The notes beneath the pieces were generated by a model that worked only from the letters and a program-made list of their open reading frames with translations, was not told where the DNA came from and ran no database searches. Shown here in pieces: positions 1 to 9,747 of a DNA stretch of 33,531 nt; positions within the stretch are counted from its first letter, which is position 1; every line of letters begins with the position of its first letter. The translations under genes and the position numbers were made by a program. The stretch is from positions 1 to 33,531 of the forward strand of contig JAQWUC010000063.1 of NCBI GenBank assembly GCA_029242355.1, in the 5' to 3' direction. The stretch is from Paracoccaceae bacterium. Lineage in GTDB: Bacteria; Pseudomonadota; Alphaproteobacteria; Rhodobacterales; Rhodobacteraceae.

Positions 1-7
1 TAATCCT

Positions 8-505
8 GTGAGTGACACGCCAGCACCACATACCCTAACAATACTTGTTGACAATGAGGCTGGAGTACTAGCCAGAGTAATAGGTTTATTTTCCGGCCGA
101 GGTTACAATATTGATAGCCTTACTGTAGCAGAAGTAGATCATAGCGGCAAACTATCCAGAATAACCATAGTTACCATAGGCACCCTTGCTATAATTGAAC
201 AAATAAAAGCACAGATCGGTAGGATTGTTCCGGTACACAAAGTAAACGATCTAACCATGGAAGGTAAGCCAGTAGAACGCGAGTTAGCACTCTTCAAAGT
301 TAATGGAAAAGGAGACAAAAGGGTTGAAGCACTGAGACTTGCTGACGTATTTAGAGCCAACGTAGTAGACAGCACTTTAGACAGTTTTACCTTCGAACTC
401 ACTGGGGCATCCGAAAAAATTGACGCATTTACAGATTTGATGCGCCCACTAGGTCTTTCTGACTTAGCAAGAACAGGTGTTGTGGCGCTTTCACGAGGGA
501 ATTAA
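8..505 (+). CDS. ilvN: Acetolactate synthase small (regulatory) subunit
   Basis: Regulatory subunit of acetolactate synthase, the first shared step of valine, leucine and isoleucine synthesis; it binds branched-chain amino acids for feedback control and acts in the cytoplasm with the catalytic subunit. The 165 residues match the family's usual length. An N-terminal ACT domain (about residues 8-80) opens with the typical LTILVDNEAGVLARV and GRGYNIDSLTV segments, followed by the C-terminal small-subunit domain (about 88-165). The start is a GTG at position 8; the TAA at 1-3 is probably the stop of the large-subunit gene just off the left edge (inference from the usual ilvB/ilvI-ilvN order). Identification is secure; the start codon is less so. 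Confidence 0.95.
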   Translation: MSDTPAPHTLTILVDNEAGVLARVIGLFSGRGYNIDSLTVAEVDHSGKLSRITIVTIGTLAIIEQIKAQIGRIVPVHKVNDLTMEGKPVERELALFKVNGKGDKRVEALRLADVFRANVVDSTLDSFTFELTGASEKIDAFTDLMRPLGLSDLARTGVVALSRGN

Positions 506-544
506 GTCATTAGCGGTTAACTTGGTTGGGTAAAATATCCTTGT

Positions 545-564
545 ATCTGTTAATATTAACAGAT
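545..564. repeat. Perfect 20-bp palindrome between convergent ilvN and nrdJ
   Basis: ATCTGTTAATATTAACAGAT is a perfect inverted repeat in the 103-bp gap between the convergent ends of ilvN and nrdJ. It could form a hairpin in either transcript and act as a weak bidirectional terminator, but it is AT-rich and no uninterrupted T-run follows on either side, so a protein-binding site is equally possible. Confidence 0.4.
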
Positions 565-608
565 CCTATATTTCTTCCAAAAATCAAACAGAAAAGCAAC
601 TTAACTTA

Positions 609-3600
609 TTAGCTGCAACCTGTTGTGCCTCCACAAGTATTACACTTCATACAAGTTCCATTTCGAACTAAAGTGAAGTTACCACAGTCTCCGCACGGAT
701 CGCCTTCATAACCCTGCATTTTGGCCTTCACTCTTTCATCTATTAGCTCTGTTGCGCCGAGTTCTTCTCCTCCAGTCTGTTTAATATCAGAATTAACCTC
801 GGTTGAAGCATTAGATTCTATTTTATCACTTTCTTTCAATATACTAGGCGTATTAGCTTTTGACGCCAACAATTCATGTGGTAACCTCTTTCTTAAGTAG
901 CCGGATGAAGATATCTGTCTAATCATTTGCATAGATTCCGTTAATTTCTCGTCTTGGGCTTCTGTAAAATTTCTTACCCCTTCATCGTTACCTCTCCCTA
1001 ATTCACTAAAGGATTCTCCTTCCGGTTTAACGTGAGCTAAATCCGTTCTATCCAAATAAGAAACAGCTAACTCTCGAAAAATATAATCCAATATAGATGT
1101 AGCATTTTTTATAGAATCATTGCCTTGAACCATCCCTGCTGGTTCAAAGCGTGTAAAAGTAAATGCCTCAACGAACTCTTCTAAAGGCACACCGTACTGG
1201 AGACCCACGGAAACAGCAATTGCAAAATTATTCATCATTGCTCGAAAAGCAGCTCCCTCTTTGTGCATATCAATAAAAATTTCGCCCAACTTTCCTTCTT
1301 TGTACTCGCCAGTTCGCAAATAGACTTTATGTCCGCCTACCATAGCTTTTTGAGTATAACCTTTCCTCCTCTCAGGAAGTTTAAGTCTTCCACGAGAGAC
1401 TTCTTTAACAATAATTTTTTCAATAATTTTCTCTGCTAGCACCCTTGGTCGTTCCGCGTGTGGTGTTTGTTCTAAAGTCGTTTCCGTATCATCACTTTCA
1501 TCAATCAACGCTGAGGATAATGGTTGCGATAGCTTGGATCCATCACGGTAGAGAGCATTAGCCTTTACTCCTAAAGACCAACTCAGCTCGTAAGCTTTTT
1601 TACAATCATCAATTGAAGCATTATTAGGCATATTTATAGTTTTTGAGATAGCACCAGAAATGAAACTTTGTGCTGCAGCCATCATCATAATATGGCTATT
1701 CACAGACAAATACCTCTTTCCTATTTTTCCACAAGGGTTAGCACAATCAAATACTGAATAATGTTCTTTTTTGAGATGGGGAGCTCCTTCAAGGGTCATT
1801 GTTCCACAAGCATGACTATTTGCAGATTCGATATCACTTTTTGAATAACCAAGGTGACGTAATAAATCAAAACTTGGATCATTTAACTTCTCACTAGGAA
1901 TTCCAAGTGTACCCGTGCAGAAATCTACTCCTAAAGTCCATTGATTAAACACAAATTTGATATCAAATGAGGAGGGTAGAGCCGCCTCTATCTTTTTTAA
2001 CTCCACTTCACCAAATCCGTGACCAACAAGTGAAGTAGAATTAATAACAGGCGCATTATTGAGCGTTCCATGACCAACAGCATAACTAATTATTTCTTCT
2101 ATTTGATGCAGTGGGTAACCAAGATTCTTTAGTGCAGATGGTACAGATCGATTAATAATTTTGAAATAACCTCCACCTGCGAGTTTCTTGAACTTAACCA
2201 ATGCAAAATCAGGTTCGATTCCAGTGGTGTCACAGTCCATCACAAGACCAATAGTTCCAGTTGGTGCTAATACCGATACTTGTGCATTCCTAAAACCATT
2301 AGTTGTACCAAGTTTTAAAGCACGATCCCAAGCGAGCTTAGCTCTTTTCACTAAACCTTTGTCTGGACAATTTTTTTCATCAAGTGGAACAGGTTTAATA
2401 TTGAGGTCGCGATAACCCTCCTGCTTACCATAGGATGCATTTTTATGATTAGCGATGACACGCAACATGTTATCAGCATTCCGTTTATATCCATTAAAAG
2501 GTCCTAACAAGCCTGCCATTTCAGCCGACGTAGCATAAGACACTCCAGTCAAAATCGATGTTATTGCTGAACACAATGATCGCCCTTCTTCACTATCATA
2601 ACTATACCCCATATTCATTAAAAGTGCGCCAATGTTAGCGTACCCAAGTCCCAACGTACGATACTCAAAGGAACGCTTGGCTATTTCCTTACTTGGGAAT
2701 TGGGCCATTAATACAGATATCTCTAATGTTATTGTCCAAACTTTGGTTGCATATTCAAATCCATCTACATCAAATTTACCTGCCTTCAAAAATGTAAGAA
2801 GGTTCATTGACGCTAGGTTACATGCGGTATCATCCAAGAACATATATTCCGAACACGGATTTGATCCGCGAATTTCGCCATCTGCAAGACACGTATGCCA
2901 TGAATTGATAGTATCGTGAAATTGAATTCCTGGATCAGCACAGGCCCAGGCTGCATGTCCAATTTGGTCCCAAAGTTCCCGAGCACTAACTGTTTTCGCT
3001 ACTTGACCGTCCGTTCTACGGATTAGTTCCCAATCTTTGTCTAATCGTACAGCTTCCAAAAACTTATCAGTCACACGTACAGAATTATTAGAATTTTGAC
3101 CCGACACGCTAAGATACGCCTCTGAGTCCCAATCTGTATCATATGTTGGGAACTCAATTGACGAGTAACCTTGCTCTGCATACTGGAGTATTCTCTTTAC
3201 ATAAGTTTCCGGTATCATTTTATTTCGGGCGTTTTTGATGGCCAATTTAAGTCCTTCATTGACGTTAGGATCAAAAGCATCCTTCTCAGCACCATCCCAA
3301 TTCTTTATTACTTTAAATATTTCGTTTAACTGTTGTGCGTGCAGTTTTGACCCCGCCACGAGCGAAGCTACCTTTTGTTCCTCTACGACTTTCCAGTTTA
3401 TAAAATCTTCTACATCCGGGTGATCCATATCACAGATTACCATTTTTGCAGCCCGTCGAGTAGTTCCACCCGACTTAATCGCTCCTGCAGCTCTATCTCC
3501 TATCCTGAGAAAGGACATTAACCCAGATGAATTTCCACCGCCGGCAAGATCTTCTTTTGCACCTCGAAGAGTTGAGAAGTTTGTTCCAGTTCCCGATCCA

Positions 3601-4280
3601 TACTTAAAAAGTCGAGCTTCTCGAGTCCAAAGATCCATAATCCCACCCTCATTTACGAGATCATCAGTTACCGATTGAATAAAACATGCGTGAGGTTGCG
3701 GGTGTTCGTACGCAGATTGAGATTTGGTTAATTTTTTTGTTTTAAAATCAACATAATAGTGGCCTTGTCCGGGGCCATCTATCCCATACGCCCAGTGCAA
3801 GCCCGTATTGAACCATTGGGGCGAGTTAGGCGCACCCATTTGATTAGCCAACATGAAACGCATTTCATCATAGTAAGCTTGAGCGCCAGATTCCGAACTG
3901 AAGTATCCGCCTTTCCATCCCCAATAAGTCCAAGCCCCCGCCAAACGATCAAATACCTGTTTGCAAGATGTCTCCCCGACATATCGTTCTTGTTCTGGCA
4001 TTGAACTAAGTTTTTCTTCATCTGCAATAGATCGCCACAAGAAACTAGGGACACCTTCTTCTTTGACTTTCGTTAGGTGAATCGGAATCCCAGCTTTTCT
4101 AAAATACTTCTGAGCTAAAACATCCGAAGCTACCTGACTCCAATTCGCTGGTACTTCTATGTTAGAAAGTTCAAATACAACCGATCCGTCTGGATTACGA
4201 ATCTCTGAGTTTGTTTTTTGAAACTCAATATCACCATACGCTGATTTCTTTTCGGATGTAAAATATCGTTCTACCTGCAT
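609..4280 (-). CDS. nrdJ: Adenosylcobalamin-dependent (class II) ribonucleoside-diphosphate reductase
   Basis: Oxygen-indifferent ribonucleotide reductase that makes deoxynucleotides using a B12-derived radical. Visible landmarks include the substrate-site segment [13 protein letters not shown] (about residue 240), a Cys in HACFIQS (redox pair), the NPCSE motif with the radical Cys (about 480), LAPTGTIGL (about 685) and [17 protein letters not shown]-terminal zinc-ribbon-like CxxC tail ([16 protein letters not shown]) ends the protein. At about 1,223 residues it is the long form common in Alphaproteobacteria. I chose ATG at 4280 over a TTG 42 nt upstream because the family N-terminus begins M-x-V/I-E-R-x-F-T and an AGGGA Shine-Dalgarno lies just before it. 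It is a single gene facing ilvN tail to tail, with no partner subunit needed. Confidence 0.96.
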   Translation of the reverse strand: MQVERYFTSEKKSAYGDIEFQKTNSEIRNPDGSVVFELSNIEVPANWSQVASDVLAQKYFRKAGIPIHLTKVKEEGVPSFLWRSIADEEKLSSMPEQERYVGETSCKQVFDRLAGAWTYWGWKGGYFSSESGAQAYYDEMRFMLANQMGAPNSPQWFNTGLHWAYGIDGPGQGHYYVDFKTKKLTKSQSAYEHPQPHACFIQSVTDDLVNEGGIMDLWTREARLFKYGSGTGTNFSTLRGAKEDLAGGGNSSGLMSFLRIGDRAAGAIKSGGTTRRAAKMVICDMDHPDVEDFINWKVVEEQKVASLVAGSKLHAQQLNEIFKVIKNWDGAEKDAFDPNVNEGLKLAIKNARNKMIPETYVKRILQYAEQGYSSIEFPTYDTDWDSEAYLSVSGQNSNNSVRVTDKFLEAVRLDKDWELIRRTDGQVAKTVSARELWDQIGHAAWACADPGIQFHDTINSWHTCLADGEIRGSNPCSEYMFLDDTACNLASMNLLTFLKAGKFDVDGFEYATKVWTITLEISVLMAQFPSKEIAKRSFEYRTLGLGYANIGALLMNMGYSYDSEEGRSLCSAITSILTGVSYATSAEMAGLLGPFNGYKRNADNMLRVIANHKNASYGKQEGYRDLNIKPVPLDEKNCPDKGLVKRAKLAWDRALKLGTTNGFRNAQVSVLAPTGTIGLVMDCDTTGIEPDFALVKFKKLAGGGYFKIINRSVPSALKNLGYPLHQIEEIISYAVGHGTLNNAPVINSTSLVGHGFGEVELKKIEAALPSSFDIKFVFNQWTLGVDFCTGTLGIPSEKLNDPSFDLLRHLGYSKSDIESANSHACGTMTLEGAPHLKKEHYSVFDCANPCGKIGKRYLSVNSHIMMMAAAQSFISGAISKTINMPNNASIDDCKKAYELSWSLGVKANALYRDGSKLSQPLSSALIDESDDTETTLEQTPHAERPRVLAEKIIEKIIVKEVSRGRLKLPERRKGYTQKAMVGGHKVYLRTGEYKEGKLGEIFIDMHKEGAAFRAMMNNFAIAVSVGLQYGVPLEEFVEAFTFTRFEPAGMVQGNDSIKNATSILDYIFRELAVSYLDRTDLAHVKPEGESFSELGRGNDEGVRNFTEAQDEKLTESMQMIRQISSSGYLRKRLPHELLASKANTPSILKESDKIESNASTEVNSDIKQTGGEELGATELIDERVKAKMQGYEGDPCGDCGNFTLVRNGTCMKCNTCGGTTGCS

Positions 4281-4945
4281 GAATCTTTCCCTAACTGCCT
4301 GTTTGCAACTTCTTATTATCAAGGTCTATGTACTGTTTTTACGTCAAAGCCGTCTTTTCAACATTTTACTTCCACTCTACCATATTTAGTGTTCAGGTAT
4401 AACTTAATAGCTAGATAGTGCGTGTGAAAAAACCTCTGACGTACTAGATGCAGCATTTACAATACAATGGTCAATAAATTTTTTATTAAATTTTTAAAAT
4501 TTTTTTATTGACTTATCTTAACCTATTTTACTCTAAACTAGATGTTAAACAAAAAATCGATGAATCCAATATTTTTATCAAAACACGAAGAGATTCTAAT
4601 TTTTATAATGCTTTATATTAATTAATACTTTAGACCATTTTATTAAAAATAGTTCTCAACAAAAAAAATAAAGAATCATTAAAATGATATGCAAATATAC
4701 TTACTTTAAATCCGCTCTAACGAAACAAATTTAACACGCCCTAGAAACTCATCAAAAAAATTTATTAAAGATTCAACTAAAAATTTAAATACTGATCTGA
4801 TTTATTATCAGTATTTGTACAATCAGCCAATAAAACTCGATAATAATAAGCAAACGAATTTTAAACATTCTAAAAACCGTTCTCTAATAAACGACTAATT
4901 ATTTTTGCTAATTTATAGATCTCTTGGAATGCGTTTTTCTTTATC
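4281..4945. other. Very AT-rich intergenic stretch upstream of nrdJ, no gene seen
   Basis: About 660 bp with no plausible coding frame on either strand. It must hold the nrdJ promoter, but no clear -35/-10 pair or NrdR box stands out. The only structure is an AT-only inverted repeat at 4472-4510, with CAATAAA and TTTATTG arms around A/T tracts. The stretch is far more AT-rich than the flanking genes. Confidence 0.6.
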
Positions 4946-5121
4946 TTAGAAAGGAAGAGCAAATATTTCACACTCAGATTCTTCTCCCACATGATCCTTC
5001 TTTATTATTTTTTTGTTAGCGAAATTAGCAAACTTAAAACATTTAACATACCCAATCCCTACTGATAACTGGGGGGATGCCTCGCCAGTTGTAACTTTAC
5101 CAATCATAATATCAGTTTCCT
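4946..5121 (-). pseudogene. C-terminal relic of a second GcvT/aminomethyltransferase-family gene
   Basis: Directly after the CitE-like stop, in another frame, the minus strand reads about 57 codons to a TAA at 4946-4948. The translation includes IGKVTTGEASPQL, then SVGIGYVKC, and ends in ALPF. This is the hallmark C-terminal barrel of GcvT-family proteins (GKVTSGGFSP followed by a GYV segment). The broken but longer GcvT-like gene at 6008-7199 carries the equivalent VGRITAEVSSPTLVLGIGYI, so this is a second, diverged copy of the same part. It has no start codon or ribosome site and lacks the folate-binding N-terminal two thirds. Best read as a relic of a duplicated or replaced neighbour; a short independent gene is unlikely. 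Confidence 0.7.
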
Positions 5122-5979
5122 CTACTTCCCTAATTTTTGTGCAATCGAGACAATCCGATACATTTCCCGCATTACAGGCTTCTCAATTAATTTTCCATCA
5201 ATAACCACGAGTCCCGTTGTGGCCTCCTCAAACATTTTTATGATTTTTCTCGCTCGTAATATTTCCTCATCTGAAGGTGTAAACACTTCATTGAGTATAT
5301 CAATTTGTTTTGGATGAATTGAGCCTTTTCCCGAAAAACCAAGATCTTTAGCCTGCTGTGCCAAAATTCGCATTCCGTCAAGATCTTCCAGATCTAAATA
5401 TGGTACATCAATCACATCTAATCCAGCAGAAGCCGCCGCATGCACCACCCTTGACCTAGCGTAAAGCAAATTATTCCAATCATTTTTACACCTTAGCTCG
5501 GCCGCCATATCTATTCCGCCAAAAAACATAGCTTCAATTCTTTCACTGCAACGGGCTATTTCAAAAGCATTTTCTAAACCCTCGTTGGTTTCTATAATTA
5601 CATGTATTTTGGTGTGATGACCGCGCTCTGTTAATAATTGATCAAGAATAACAACTTCGGCCGGGGTCCTAACCTTTGGCATCATTAGACTTGGAGGAGG
5701 ATTGTCTGTTTGTAGTATAGCCTGCACATCTTCATGCCCAAAACGCTCTCGCATGGAATTTATTCGTACAATTCGTTCGACACTATCGTTAGTCTGTATA
5801 GTCTCAAAAATTTTCAATGACTTAGCCCGTGCTTCGGCTTTATCTTGTGGTGCTATCCCATCTTCTAGCTCAATGCATACCATGTCAGCACCTGATGCTA
5901 GCGCTTTTGGAAACATCTCTGGTTTTAAACCTGGAGTAAAAATGAAAGACCTTCGAGGTCTTGGAATTCGTTCTTTCAT
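5122..5979 (-). CDS. HpcH/HpaI (CitE-like) CoA-ester lyase
   Basis: Member of the CitE/malyl-CoA lyase superfamily: Mg-dependent TIM-barrel enzymes that cleave or hydrolyse 3-hydroxyacyl-CoA esters such as malyl-, methylmalyl- or citramalyl-CoA. The 285 residues match the stand-alone family size. Visible motifs are RSFIFTPG near the N-terminus, the acidic IELEDG (about 37-42), MMPKVRTPAE (substrate Lys/Arg region), IETNEGL with the metal-binding Glu (about 138), FGGIDMAAEL with Asp, and GSIHPKQI near residue 220. ATG at 5979 follows an AGGAAGG Shine-Dalgarno by 7 nt. It lies 28 bp downstream of the broken GcvT-like gene, apparently as the third gene of a minus-strand operon. The exact CoA substrate cannot be told. 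Confidence 0.85.
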   Translation of the reverse strand: MKERIPRPRRSFIFTPGLKPEMFPKALASGADMVCIELEDGIAPQDKAEARAKSLKIFETIQTNDSVERIVRINSMRERFGHEDVQAILQTDNPPPSLMMPKVRTPAEVVILDQLLTERGHHTKIHVIIETNEGLENAFEIARCSERIEAMFFGGIDMAAELRCKNDWNNLLYARSRVVHAAASAGLDVIDVPYLDLEDLDGMRILAQQAKDLGFSGKGSIHPKQIDILNEVFTPSDEEILRARKIIKMFEEATTGLVVIDGKLIEKPVMREMYRIVSIAQKLGK

Positions 5980-6007
5980 CAGGAGACCTTCCTATTAATT
6001 CATTTTG

Positions 6008-7199
6008 TTAATTCGAGGACATTACTAAATTTTTATTAGGTATTGTACGATTTATACCTTTAACAATCTCTTTTTCTTTGTCAAAAAATAGTACATCAAT
6101 AATATCACAAAAATACATACTACTATCCGAAAACTGAATTTTTAGAGTTGACCCAATCCAATCTCCAAGTTTAAAAAATCGAATGTACCCAATACCTAGA
6201 ACAAGCGTAGGTGATGACACTTCCGCCGTTATTCTCCCAACCGCTTCACCTATAAAAAAAACAAAACTTCCTGCACTCGGAGTAGCGGTCTTACAAGTTA
6301 ACCCGAAAAGCAACTTCCTTTTATCGCATTTTAGAAGAGACTCACGTCCAACAAAATCTTCCTTATCTATTTGTATAAACGGTTTCAAACCTGCTTGATA
6401 CGGATTAATTGTTATACCTATATCCATTAAATTTCCTAGAATACCACCTTCTATCCTTCTGATCGTTAGAGCTCGGGTTGAAGAGACCTCCATACCATAT
6501 GCCTTACCAGTTAAAATCAGATGATCCCAAAGCGCTAAATGGTTAGTTTTATCCCCTTCACTATAAATCTCAAATCCTAGCTCATTCGAGAATCCAGTGC
6601 TTGATACATATAGTATTTTCCCACCTAAATTAAAAAACCCCGACCGAAAATACGGCATACTTTCATCAATCACTCCATCAGAAGCTCGATGCATTATGTC
6701 AATTGAGGCAGGTCCTTGTATCTGAATAACTCGTGAACGTGGGTCTTTAATAGTAACATCAAAACCCCCACTATGGGCAAGTAACCAAGTTTCAAATGGT
6801 CCATCCGCTTGTAAATACCAGAACCTCTGCTCATCAAGTTTGAATATAACAACATCCATAAAAATTCCGCCCCGCGGTGTGCAAGCTATCGCATAATAAC
6901 CTCTTCCCTCCCTCATAGTGTTCATTCTTCTCGCAAGAATTTTCTCTAAAAATGGCTCCCGGATCTGGACCACATATTTCTACCGGCTTTTCAGGCACAT
7001 CAAACATTAGAGCACGCTGGCGCAACACCCTATATTTTTCTATTGCGTCTTCTCCGTTATATACCGCTAGAAATCGGTTAGCATATACTCCTCGAACCAT
7101 CGTTTTAGTATCTTGTCTTGCTATAAAAGGTGATTCCTCAAAACGCCGTGCGCTTATCGCAACGGTGTTGGTTAAGTCTTTTAGTTACTGCAGATTCAT
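6008..7199 (-). pseudogene. GcvT/DmdA-like aminomethyltransferase-family gene, interrupted by a stop and a frameshift
   Basis: Folate-dependent GcvT family (glycine cleavage T protein, DMSP demethylase DmdA, dimethylglycine and sarcosine demethylases). The original start is probably the ATG at 7199, which sits 5 nt after AGGGA. Codon 5 is TAA, after which the frame continues with family-like sequence: SARRFEESPF, GVYANRFLAVYN and PVEICGPDP. At 6958-6960 a GGG run appears to carry one extra G; removing it joins GPDP to EPFLEKILARRMN and restores the frame through EGRGYYAIACTPRGGIF to a normal C-terminus ending at 6008. The whole span is 397 codons plus one base, the family's usual length. Without correction only a 321-residue N-truncated product from about 6973 is possible. 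Gene decay or sequence error; the two lesions together favour decay. Confidence 0.8.
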
Positions 7200-7244
7200 T
7201 TTAATCCCTATTCATTTTATACAAATCTATACTGTTTTGACTAT

Positions 7245-9557
7245 TTAACGAAGAATTTCGGGAGGTTTATAGGCTGTAACAGTGTCAACATCACCTTCAA
7301 CTTTTTTAATTTCAACCATACAAGAATGAGCTATAGGTCCTTGACCTAACTTTGAAGTTCCCTTGTCAGGTGTAAGTACATTTGGATTTCCGTTTTTACA
7401 CGAACTAAAAAGTTCTTTTGGATCTACCGGATCATACCAAGCTCCAGTACTCATTTGAACTACTCCCTCACGTATATTACTATCCAAAGTCACTGAGGCG
7501 AAGCAACTCCCCCGCGAATTAAAAACTTTAACTAAATCACCATTTTTCAATAACCTGAACTTTGCATCATCTGGATGAATGTGAATTGGTTCTCGGCCAT
7601 TTATCTTGTTAGCTTGACTTACCGATCCATGATCAAGTTGAGAGTGAAGCTTATCTTTGGGTTGATTGGAAATAAGGTGCAAGCCATCCTGATTTTTTGC
7701 TCTGCCTAACCACTCGCATGGTTCTTTCCAAACAGGAAAACCAGGGCAATCTTCATATTGAAAGCCTGCCACGGTAGAAGAGAAAATTTCTATCTTTCCA
7801 CTCGGCGTACCCAAACGGTTTTTAATTGGATCTAAACGAAAGTCCTCCAGCATCACTATTGGACGCTCAGGGGCCCTGAACTTAATCCAACCTTGTTTCA
7901 AAAAATCAGCATAAGAAGGCATCTCTTGGCCCATGTTCAAGGCATTTTCTCGAGTTCCATCATAAATCCATTGGAGCCACTCTGAAGCAGTTCTACCACC
8001 AGTAAAATCCTCCTCAACACCCATATGTTGTGCAAGACTTTTAAAAATTTCAAAATCATCTCTACTTTGTGCAAAAGGTTCAGTTAATTTTGCCATATGG
8101 ATTACGTAAGGATCCCGGGGTGTTAAGGCTATGTCCTCTCTTTCGAGAGGGGTGGTACAAGGAAGAACAATATCAGAGCGTTTAGCTAATGAATTCCAAC
8201 ACCACTCGTGCGAAATGATCGTTTCGGGTTTTTGCCAAGCCCTCATCAGACGATTCAAATCTTGATGGTGATGAAACGGATTGCCTCCTGCCCAATACAT
8301 TAACTTAGTGTCTGGATATTCATATTTTCTGCCGTCAAAATCAAAAGTTTCGTTAGGATGGAGTAACAAATCACTAATACGGGCAACAGGAATAAAACTT
8401 TTGATAGAATTATTCCCCTGAGGAAACGGAACAGCCGGCGGAATTGTAAATTGTCCACCGATATGATTAACAGCACTGTAGCCAAAGCCAAAGCCACCTC
8501 CCGGAAGACCAATTTGGCCTAGCATAGAGGCAACCGCAATTGCAGCCCAGAATGGTTGCTCACCATGATCCTGTCGGGTCAGTGACCAGCTAACAGAAAT
8601 CATTGTTCTATTAGCAGCCATCTGCCGAGCAAGAGAGGTTATCTCACTTGACATTATACCACAAACTTCAGCAGCCCATTCAGAAGTCTTTGGTATCCCA
8701 TCATTTTCACCTAACAGGTAGGAAATAAATTTTTCAAAGCCCTCTGTATAATTCTCAAGAAATTTTAAATCTGCTAAATCATCATTCAGTAAAGTGTAGG
8801 CTATTCCTAACAATAAAGCAGTATCCGTATTCGGCCGTGGAGCAAGCCAGGTTCCACCAGTATCATCGAGTAAATCTGATTTAATGGGGCTTATGTTTAC
8901 GAATGAAATTTTCGCACGTGCCGCCTCGATTAGTTTTTCTTTTTGATAATGCGAACCCGTTCCGCCCTGACATATCTGACCGTTTTTTAAAGGTATTCCC
9001 CCAAAACAAACAAAAAGATCTGTATTTTCAATTATGGAATCCCAACTTGTGCAAGTGTCTAAGAAAGCTCTATAACTACCCAATATATGGGGCACTATGG
9101 CCTCAGCAGCAGCGAAACTGTAGGTAAATTTAGATTTTGTATAGCCACCTATACAATTTAAAAACCGATGCAGTTGACTTTGTGCATGGTGAAACCTTCC
9201 AGCACTCGACCAACCATAAGATCCAGCAAAAATTGCAGAGTTACCAAAACTTTTGCTAACTCGCCTCAATTCCTCAGAGACCAAAGTTTCTGCCTCATCC
9301 CATGAAACTGAAACAAAGGGGTCCACGCCACGTAAATGGTTTTTAATATTTGGCCCTTCTTTTAACCAACTCTCTCGAACCATAGGTGTATCAATTCGCA
9401 TAGGGCCATGTTGTACATCCAAGATACCATGGCCAATGGGAGACGAGTCACTATCATGTTCAAAAGCTAATAGTTCCTCAACTCGTCCGTTCCTGACCCG
9501 AGCTCGATAAGTTCCCCAATGAGCACTTGTTAATGGTAAATCTACATTTGTTGGCAT
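7245..9557 (-). CDS. Molybdopterin oxidoreductase, BisC/TorZ (DMSO reductase family) type
   Basis: Large molybdenum enzyme of the DMSO-reductase family, 770 residues, which typically reduces S- or N-oxides such as biotin sulfoxide, methionine sulfoxide, TMAO or DMSO. The segment GSYGWSSAGRFHHAQ (about 107-121) holds the Ser that ligates Mo in this clade and is close to BisC. The cofactor domain spans about 50-470 (LFVCFGGIPLKNGQ, SWSLTRQDHGEQPFWA, MYWAGGNPFHHHQDL, ETIISHEWCWNSLAKRSDIVLP) and the dinucleotide-binding domain about 600-740 (LISNQPKDKLHSQLDHGS, IHPDDA, GDLVKVFNSRG). There is no twin-arginine leader and no N-terminal 4Fe-4S Cys motif, so a cytoplasmic BisC-like enzyme is expected. 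It is the first gene of the minus-strand operon leading into the GcvT-like pseudogene (45-bp gap) and the CitE-like lyase. Substrate unknown. Confidence 0.88.
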   Translation of the reverse strand: MPTNVDLPLTSAHWGTYRARVRNGRVEELLAFEHDSDSSPIGHGILDVQHGPMRIDTPMVRESWLKEGPNIKNHLRGVDPFVSVSWDEAETLVSEELRRVSKSFGNSAIFAGSYGWSSAGRFHHAQSQLHRFLNCIGGYTKSKFTYSFAAAEAIVPHILGSYRAFLDTCTSWDSIIENTDLFVCFGGIPLKNGQICQGGTGSHYQKEKLIEAARAKISFVNISPIKSDLLDDTGGTWLAPRPNTDTALLLGIAYTLLNDDLADLKFLENYTEGFEKFISYLLGENDGIPKTSEWAAEVCGIMSSEITSLARQMAANRTMISVSWSLTRQDHGEQPFWAAIAVASMLGQIGLPGGGFGFGYSAVNHIGGQFTIPPAVPFPQGNNSIKSFIPVARISDLLLHPNETFDFDGRKYEYPDTKLMYWAGGNPFHHHQDLNRLMRAWQKPETIISHEWCWNSLAKRSDIVLPCTTPLEREDIALTPRDPYVIHMAKLTEPFAQSRDDFEIFKSLAQHMGVEEDFTGGRTASEWLQWIYDGTRENALNMGQEMPSYADFLKQGWIKFRAPERPIVMLEDFRLDPIKNRLGTPSGKIEIFSSTVAGFQYEDCPGFPVWKEPCEWLGRAKNQDGLHLISNQPKDKLHSQLDHGSVSQANKINGREPIHIHPDDAKFRLLKNGDLVKVFNSRGSCFASVTLDSNIREGVVQMSTGAWYDPVDPKELFSSCKNGNPNVLTPDKGTSKLGQGPIAHSCMVEIKKVEGDVDTVTAYKPPEILR

Positions 9558-9747
9558 TAATTTGTTCCGATATTTTTTACAATTTCATTCTTTACATCTT
9601 ATACTATTCACACAAATTATATTTCTGACCAACCAGTCTTTTTATATCATTGTCATAATTATTGAAAATCTAACTGACACAATTTTCTTGTTTCAATGAT
9701 AATGATCGTAGTAATTGTCTGTTTTAACCATAACTACAACCAACGCA

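Noticed and set aside
2188-4054. Open frames of 60-95 codons antisense to or shifted from nrdJ
   Set aside because: They lie inside a long, well-conserved gene and resemble no protein family; they are coding shadows.
4281-4322. Upstream TTG extension of nrdJ by 14 residues
   Set aside because: The extra residues do not resemble the family N-terminus, whereas ATG 4280 gives the expected M-x-V-E-R-x-F-T start with a ribosome site just before it.
6940-6975. Programmed frameshift in the GcvT-like gene
   Set aside because: The site lacks a slippery heptamer with a supporting structure, and an additional in-frame stop at codon 5 points to decay or sequence error.
9690-9715. Fur-box-like GATAATGAT repeats upstream of the EamA gene
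   Set aside because: Only a partial match to the 19-bp consensus, in AT-rich DNA and next to genes with no iron link.
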